NCBI GenBank assembly: GCA_002298165.1
Contig: DBMI01000005.1
Coordinates: 1-33,106 of the forward strand
From: Desulfarculales bacterium UBA702
GTDB taxonomy: Bacteria; Desulfobacterota; Syntrophobacteria; Syntrophobacterales; Syntrophobacteraceae
Direction: 5' to 3'
Length of the DNA: 33,106 bases
Shown here piece by piece: positions 28,630 through 33,106 of the stretch. The notes beneath the pieces are model-generated. The model was not told where the DNA came from and ran no database searches. It was given only the letters and a program-made list of their open reading frames with translations. Position 1 is the stretch's first letter. The number at the start of each line of letters is the position of its first letter. The position numbers and the translations under genes were made by a program.

Positions 28630-29197
28630 AAGTAAAGGCAGCACTTCCCTTCATAAAAGGTGACGCGTGACAACTTTTTTGATGCGCCAACGTTGCGCGC
28701 AACCGGTTTTTGCGGGGTAAAGCGCAGTCCTCTTTAACCAAAAAGAGTCGCACCGCAACGATTTTTTGACGACTGTGTAAGCCTGGAAATGATTACTAGT
28801 AAAGACTTCTGGGTCAAAAATGCCCTGAACATCAGATGCGAAAAGTGACGGGAACGTGACGACTAGAAGACGAAATACCCTGTTGCTGGAATTTTTCATG
28901 TAAGCTTGGAACTAATCTGCGATTCTGCTTGAATTCTTGAGTGGCCCTCCATAAAAGGAATGAAATGATTGTCCATACCTTGTAAAGAAGGATTAAAGCC
29001 ATATTAGAAATTGAAAGCTGGGTCCCAAACTGCCTTAAAAAGGTCGGGTGTTTCGTTCTTCTTCAAACAATGGGGAGGGACCCGCAAGAGTCGCAATGGT
29101 CGTTTACTGGATGGTAGAATATACAACGAACTTCCCCTGCCCAGATAGTCCTCTCCGGGCTTCAATCCCCCCATAGCGGCTCTTTTCACCGTCCTCA
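28630..29197. other. Region without a recognisable gene
   Basis: About 570 bp lack a convincing gene. A leftward open frame at 28651-28899 has no good ribosome site and no family pattern. Short palindromes (CAACGTTG, GTTGCGCGCAAC) near 28689-28703, and scattered GTGACG/TTTTTTGA motifs, hint at old mobile-element debris. Confidence 0.35.
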
Positions 29198-29518
29198 TCA
29201 AATTTCGTTTAGCAGAATCCCGTTCACCTCGTCTGGCTGGATTCCCAGGTAGCGCATGGTAATTGCCGGGCTACTGTGGTTAAACCGCTTGGCAAGAATT
29301 TCAAAGCCGATCCCAAACCGTGTCCGCTGCACATACCCCCCGAAGGTCTTCCGTAATGTATGTGCCCCGTAGTTCCCCTTCAGGTTTATCGATTTGGTCC
29401 AGGCCTTAATCATCTGGCTGACCCGCTGTATCGTAATTGCTCCCCGATTACCCTCAGTCCGGCCGGCAAAAAGAAAGTCATCGTCATCTGGAACTTCGGC
29501 TGCGAGATATGCCTGCAA
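29198..29518 (-). pseudogene. Third tyrosine recombinase, C-terminal fragment
   Basis: About 106 codons keep the end of the catalytic domain: YGAHTLRKTFGGYVQRTRF (His-x-x-Arg box), RFNHSSPAITMRYLGI (second His and Tyr). An in-frame stop lies two codons upstream of the first QAYLAA residue, and the region carrying the first catalytic Arg is not found upstream. It resembles short, single-domain recombinases of deltaproteobacterial genomes. It is a remnant, unlikely to act. Confidence 0.75.
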
Positions 29519-29753
29519 AGATCACAAATCATTTTCCTATCCAAAACATGGATACCCTGAAAACCCTCTGAGTTCCTTTTCCTTGTCCATTTGTCCAAAA
29601 TACTTTTCACTGCGCCTTTGTCAGTGACCCCAACAAATAATGCTGACCAAAGTCATTAATGTCTCCGATTTACTATTGAACCGGATAACAGGCCGATAGC
29701 GTGCTGATCTATTACGCAGTCTTGCAATAGAACTCCTTTTCAGGAGGGAAATG

Positions 29754-32330
29754 ATGAGGAAATCAAACACGACTTGCCTGCTCGCTTCAATTCTTCTCCT
29801 CCTTTTGGCCTGCGGCCAGGCTTACGCTACAGGGGTTTTGTTCGTCCATGGAGGCGAAAATGTCGGACGGTTTGACGAGAACCTCATAAAACGTCTCCAG
29901 GGAAAGGGATTCGAAGTAACCATCAAGAAAGACGATGAGGTTGCCGGATATCACGCCGAGGGGCAGGGTGCGGTCGTCATATCCGGTACGGTGGATCCAG
30001 GCAAAATTACCGCCCGCGATTTCCGTGCTCTCGATGAAAATATTGTATGCCTCAAACCCGGTCTTTTCTACGATCTTGGACTGACTGAAGGCGTCAAGGA
30101 GAGTGATTTTGGCTATACCTCTCCGCGAACCGAACTTGAAATCCTCGATCCGAGCCATCCACTCGCGGCATCTTTTTCCGGCAAAGTCAAAGTGAGCGCA
30201 GAGCCCTTTGCGATGGCCTGGGGCAGTCCCGGTGCGGACGGGTTCTGCGTTGCATCACCAGAGACAGGTTCCGGAAAATGCGGCGTCCTGGCCTATGAAG
30301 CCGGTACGGCCATGCCGGATCAAACCGCGCCCGCAAGAAGAGTAGGGTTGTTTGCCGCAAGCGGCGAAGTATTGACCGATGCCGGCTGGGTTCTCTTCGA
30401 TACCGCTGTTGACTGGGCAACCCAGCACGTTGACGACGACTATGCCTTGAAAAGAAGCAGAAACGTTGCTGATTTCATGGGCTGGAAATCGACGCCTCTA
30501 TATTCCACTGATGTGGAATACAAATCGAGCGACGCCTGGGAAAGTTCGGATTATCTCCCCATAATAAATTACGAGCCGGGCCACTACGCTCATTTCACAA
30601 AAGGTGCGGGCGGCAACTATGACATTGTCGTAAACGACAACAGCTTCCGTGGGGATAATCTGAAAACCGACCTGCCGGATTACCAAAAAGTCGGCGGATA
30701 TGTGGAGTACATCCTGGGTATCCCCGAGGCAACCATCCATGATGATCTGAAAAGACTCAAGGCGGCAGGATTCAAGGGGGTGAGACTCTATGCTTCGGAC
30801 GCCAGGATCTACGCCCTCACCATTCTTGCCGCTCACGATCTGAAAATGAAAGTATATCTGACCGTCGCCATTCCGGATATTTCGAACTGGCCGTTGAAGG
30901 ATACCAATGCCCGACTGAATGATCTATACAATGAAATCACTCGCCAGGGGCCGGACGAAGGAACGCTCCAAAGGCTTCATTTCATTATAAATTTCGTTAC
31001 CAAATCGGTATTCAGCGAAACGGTCCCCCTTGTTTTCTTCGGAAATGAAAGCCTGCTTCAGCCCGATGCCTACAAGGGAAAAGATTATACCGACCAGTAC
31101 TGCACAACACTCGAGCTGAAATGGGGCATAAACCTGGTTCGCGATCTTCTGAAAAAGGAACTGGAAAACGAATCGCTGCCAGCTGTCACCACGCCCATCT
31201 TGTCGGGGCAGGTTGTCCAGGTTGGCCGGGGAGTCCACGACGGAGTGGCAAGGCTGGTCAGCACCATTCAAAAAGATATTAACTCCCCCATCGCCTATAC
31301 GACCTATCCTTTCCAGTGGGCCAGCCGGTATTACGATGCCGATCCGCGGCCATATCGCGGCGATTCCGGGACCATGGATAAGGCCTATCCCGAGGGGGCA
31401 AAGTACTACGACAGGTGGAAGGAAAATTGGACTTCCGGGCCGCCGATTTTCGCTCCGGTTCACACGGTTAGGGAGATGGTCACTGACGGCGAAGCCGCAA
31501 ACATCTTGTTTTCCCTGAAATGGATGGTGGACAGAGTCAACTGGATTTGGGGAGGGACTACTCCCGGTGGTGTAGCCAGGCAGCTTATCGCTGAAACGGG
31601 ATGGCCATCCGATCAGCCTTATTCGAAGGAGTGCTCGGGGACAATAGTTGTGAAAGGCAATGCGGATGATGCCAAAGAGTATTTCTCCGCCGTCCGGAGT
31701 CTCAATTATAAAGTGGATAACTGCCCGATTCTCTACTTCGCCGCCTTCGACGAGCCTCTAAAGGACACAAACAACTGCGATCTCAAGCTCTCCGAGAAAC
31801 ATTACGGAATTTACCGATGGACGGGAATCCCCAAGTTTTTTAGCGATAACACACCCAATCTGCTGCAAAAACCATTTGCGGTACTTAGCATGGCTCCCCC
31901 GGACGGGTCCGAAGGGGTCCCGCAGATGAGGAAAACCGACAGCTCGCCAACGGACACACAGTACACAATTACATTTCAGAATGGAACGGAGCTGCAGGCC
32001 CGGTGGTATTTGGGATCTACTCAGCTAAGCGATACCAGGGGCGGTACTTTATGCAAATTCTGGCATCCCAACGTGATAGTCTCCCAGGGAGATACTGTCG
32101 TCATCAGCAGCCCGGTTTCAAAGGACACAATTTCTCTGGTAAACTCCACCGGCACGACAATTTCCTATTCAAATGCGACCGACAAGGGCAAAACCGGTGA
32201 AAATCTGAAGCTGGATGAAGGCTCCTTGGGCGCTTCATATAAGCTCTACTTGAACTACAAGTGGACACACGGAAATCTCGATATGAATAATACCGCTCAG
32301 GACGTATATGCGGACTGGTGGGCTAATTGA
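29754..32330 (+). CDS. Secreted GH17-family glycosidase (beta-1,3-glucanase-like) with N-terminal ThuA/DUF4350-like domain
   Basis: A signal sequence (RKSNTTCLLASILLLLLACG) offers both a lipobox-like LLAC and a signal peptidase I site after QAYA. Residues about 25-240 form a class I glutamine-amidotransferase/ThuA-like alpha/beta domain (VLFVHGGENVGRFDENLIKR start). Residues about 300-700 are glycoside hydrolase family 17: GFKGVRLYASD, the acid/base Glu432 in FFGNESLL, the nucleophile Glu614 in AETGWPSDQP, and the closing LYFAAFDEPLK then HYGIYRWTG. The last 120 residues form a beta-rich, possibly carbohydrate-binding, domain. It should act on beta-1,3-linked glucans at the cell surface or outside. 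AGGAGGG is at 29742-29748. It converges with the next gene, overlapping by 8 bp. Confidence 0.88.
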   Translation: MRKSNTTCLLASILLLLLACGQAYATGVLFVHGGENVGRFDENLIKRLQGKGFEVTIKKDDEVAGYHAEGQGAVVISGTVDPGKITARDFRALDENIVCLKPGLFYDLGLTEGVKESDFGYTSPRTELEILDPSHPLAASFSGKVKVSAEPFAMAWGSPGADGFCVASPETGSGKCGVLAYEAGTAMPDQTAPARRVGLFAASGEVLTDAGWVLFDTAVDWATQHVDDDYALKRSRNVADFMGWKSTPLYSTDVEYKSSDAWESSDYLPIINYEPGHYAHFTKGAGGNYDIVVNDNSFRGDNLKTDLPDYQKVGGYVEYILGIPEATIHDDLKRLKAAGFKGVRLYASDARIYALTILAAHDLKMKVYLTVAIPDISNWPLKDTNARLNDLYNEITRQGPDEGTLQRLHFIINFVTKSVFSETVPLVFFGNESLLQPDAYKGKDYTDQYCTTLELKWGINLVRDLLKKELENESLPAVTTPILSGQVVQVGRGVHDGVARLVSTIQKDINSPIAYTTYPFQWASRYYDADPRPYRGDSGTMDKAYPEGAKYYDRWKENWTSGPPIFAPVHTVREMVTDGEAANILFSLKWMVDRVNWIWGGTTPGGVARQLIAETGWPSDQPYSKECSGTIVVKGNADDAKEYFSAVRSLNYKVDNCPILYFAAFDEPLKDTNNCDLKLSEKHYGIYRWTGIPKFFSDNTPNLLQKPFAVLSMAPPDGSEGVPQMRKTDSSPTDTQYTITFQNGTELQARWYLGSTQLSDTRGGTLCKFWHPNVIVSQGDTVVISSPVSKDTISLVNSTGTTISYSNATDKGKTGENLKLDEGSLGASYKLYLNYKWTHGNLDMNNTAQDVYADWWAN

Positions 32331-32694
32331 TGGATTGGGGGTTAGCCGGACGCATATATTCATCAGTGCCCGGTTTTTTGACCCATACTTCATAAGGTTC
32401 GAGTTCAGGATTGTATTCCACGGTCGGGATGAATCCCTTGCGCCGAACTATTTCAGCCATTTTACCGATCGGGGTTGGGATTTTTACTGTGCATCCTGAA
32501 TCAAGGATCTTTTGAACCAGGGCTGAGAAATGACCTTTGCCGGGGTCTTTTGAGAGAATCTTCCAGATGTAAATCGTGCGGCCAACCCGGCGTATATGAC
32601 CCTCGAACATGTCCGAGCAGTAACCCAGGCCGGCTGCGTGCGGCGAGTCCGGAACGATGGGATCGAATTCGATATTCTGATGGTCGGAAATCAT
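32323..32694 (-). CDS. Hypothetical protein, 123 aa
   Basis: The family is not recognised. A compact soluble protein with TIYIWKILSKDPGKGHFSALVQKIL, then VKIPTPIGKMAEIVRRKGFIP: the latter helix-strand pattern loosely resembles the end of a GNAT acetyltransferase fold, which is only a hint. AGGAGG precedes the ATG. Its 3' end overlaps the end of the GH17 gene, so no terminator lies between them. Confidence 0.65.
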   Translation of the reverse strand: MISDHQNIEFDPIVPDSPHAAGLGYCSDMFEGHIRRVGRTIYIWKILSKDPGKGHFSALVQKILDSGCTVKIPTPIGKMAEIVRRKGFIPTVEYNPELEPYEVWVKKPGTDEYMRPANPQSIN

Positions 32695-32999
32695 TGAGTT
32701 CCTCCTGTCCGGTAATCACCGTTCGGAGCCTCTCAAATCTTCAAACCTGCGAACTAAATTTAATGTCGGTTTAAAAAATGTAACGTGTCGCCGTCATATT
32801 TTTTCGTTATTAAAATGCCTCCTGATGCACGTTCATGCCTTTGTTCCCGAGTCAGGCCTTCGTGCTGGAGCCTCTGCGAGATATCTACCCAACTCTTTCA
32901 GAACAGTAGCCCGGTGGGACGTAAAGATTGTGTCGATCCTACCGCTCAAACGAAATTGGCGGCAGATGCGGGTGAAAATAAGAGGTGAGAGGGCGTAAG

Positions 33000-33106
33000 T
33001 AATACCAATTCGCGTTCAAGTTGATGTAGCTTAGGGCCTTTGTGCCCGTCCAATTTCTCCAACGCCCACAAGGGGCTATGCTACATTTCTATAGCGGTTC
33101 CTGGTA
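33000..33106. repeat. Dispersed structured repeat at right edge of window
   Basis: It opens with the 21-base sequence that, inverted, starts the window (TAATACCAATTCGCGTTCAA). Inside, ATGTAGC and GCTACAT (about 33024 and 33078) start an imperfect inverted repeat of about 24 bp, so the DNA or RNA can fold. The overall look is of a miniature inverted-repeat element of about 107 bp, cut by the window end. The preceding 32695-32999 shows no gene. Confidence 0.5.

Noticed and set aside
28651..28899. An 82-aa leftward gene
   Set aside because: No ribosome site, no family pattern, and it lies in a stretch of short palindromes.
32785..32988. A 67-aa rightward gene near the right edge
   Set aside because: Cysteine- and serine-rich translation with no ribosome site, beside a noncoding repeat.
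1..33106. CRISPR arrays or rRNA operons
   Set aside because: No regularly spaced repeats of the right size and no rRNA gene were seen; the only rRNA-like trace is the short segment near 9330-9353.

Overview
The window reads as chromosomal DNA of a Gram-negative, non-enteric bacterium, most likely a deltaproteobacterial (Desulfobacterota / Syntrophobacter-like) relative. This is an inference from the style of the host genes (RibF, a cNMP-binding/SARP-type regulator, a secreted GH17 enzyme); no marker gene here fixes the taxonomy. Both window ends carry the same 21-bp sequence in opposite orientation (19/21 identical), so the window may be a whole contig that broke at a dispersed repeat.

Layout. 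(1) 1-4542, host DNA: a cNMP-binding plus BTAD transcription regulator, an unrecognised 345-aa protein, a terminator, ribF, then the promoter of a tRNA-Leu(CAG). (2) 4575-25981, a 21.4-kb integrated element bounded by a perfect 52-bp repeat of the 3' part of that tRNA. (3) 25894-29518, decayed DNA: a second, N-terminally truncated tyrosine recombinase whose C-terminus is read through the tRNA-derived repeat, a frameshifted gene of unknown function, a secreted tectonin-like repeat protein with its own promoter and strong terminator, and a third recombinase fragment. (4) 29754-33106, host-like DNA: a large secreted GH17 family glycosidase, a convergent hypothetical gene, and the terminal repeat.

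The element. From left to right it has GGGTAAC arm-type repeats; an HTH-containing protein; a small HTH protein; a primase-polymerase and a P4-type helicase in two overlapping reading frames; an iteron-like cluster inside the helicase gene; an excisionase-like HTH protein; an ERCC4 nuclease; a tail-fibre/baseplate-type protein with a tail-fibre assembly chaperone; a small-terminase-like protein; a block of virion-internal-type proteins ending in a 1596-aa M15 peptidase-LPD38 polyprotein; a self-contained cargo operon (GAF-like protein plus a 63-aa partner); a lysogeny-type region (XRE repressor facing a promoter flanked by direct repeats); small genes including an HNH protein and two stand-alone integrase-arm-domain-like proteins; two exported small proteins; and a ribbon-helix-helix protein in operon with the integrase. 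I see no capsid, portal, large terminase, head protease, tail tube or lysis gene. The best reading is a phage satellite, or a prophage remnant that kept the two ends of the virion programme: DNA recognition, and receptor binding plus ejection.

The most unusual observations are the integrase, which carries two copies of one four-cysteine motif, the second inserted in its catalytic domain; the pair of stand-alone arm-domain-like proteins; the candidate replication origin inside the helicase gene; the autonomous GAF cargo operon; and the loss of the encoded CCA from the tRNA-Leu on integration.
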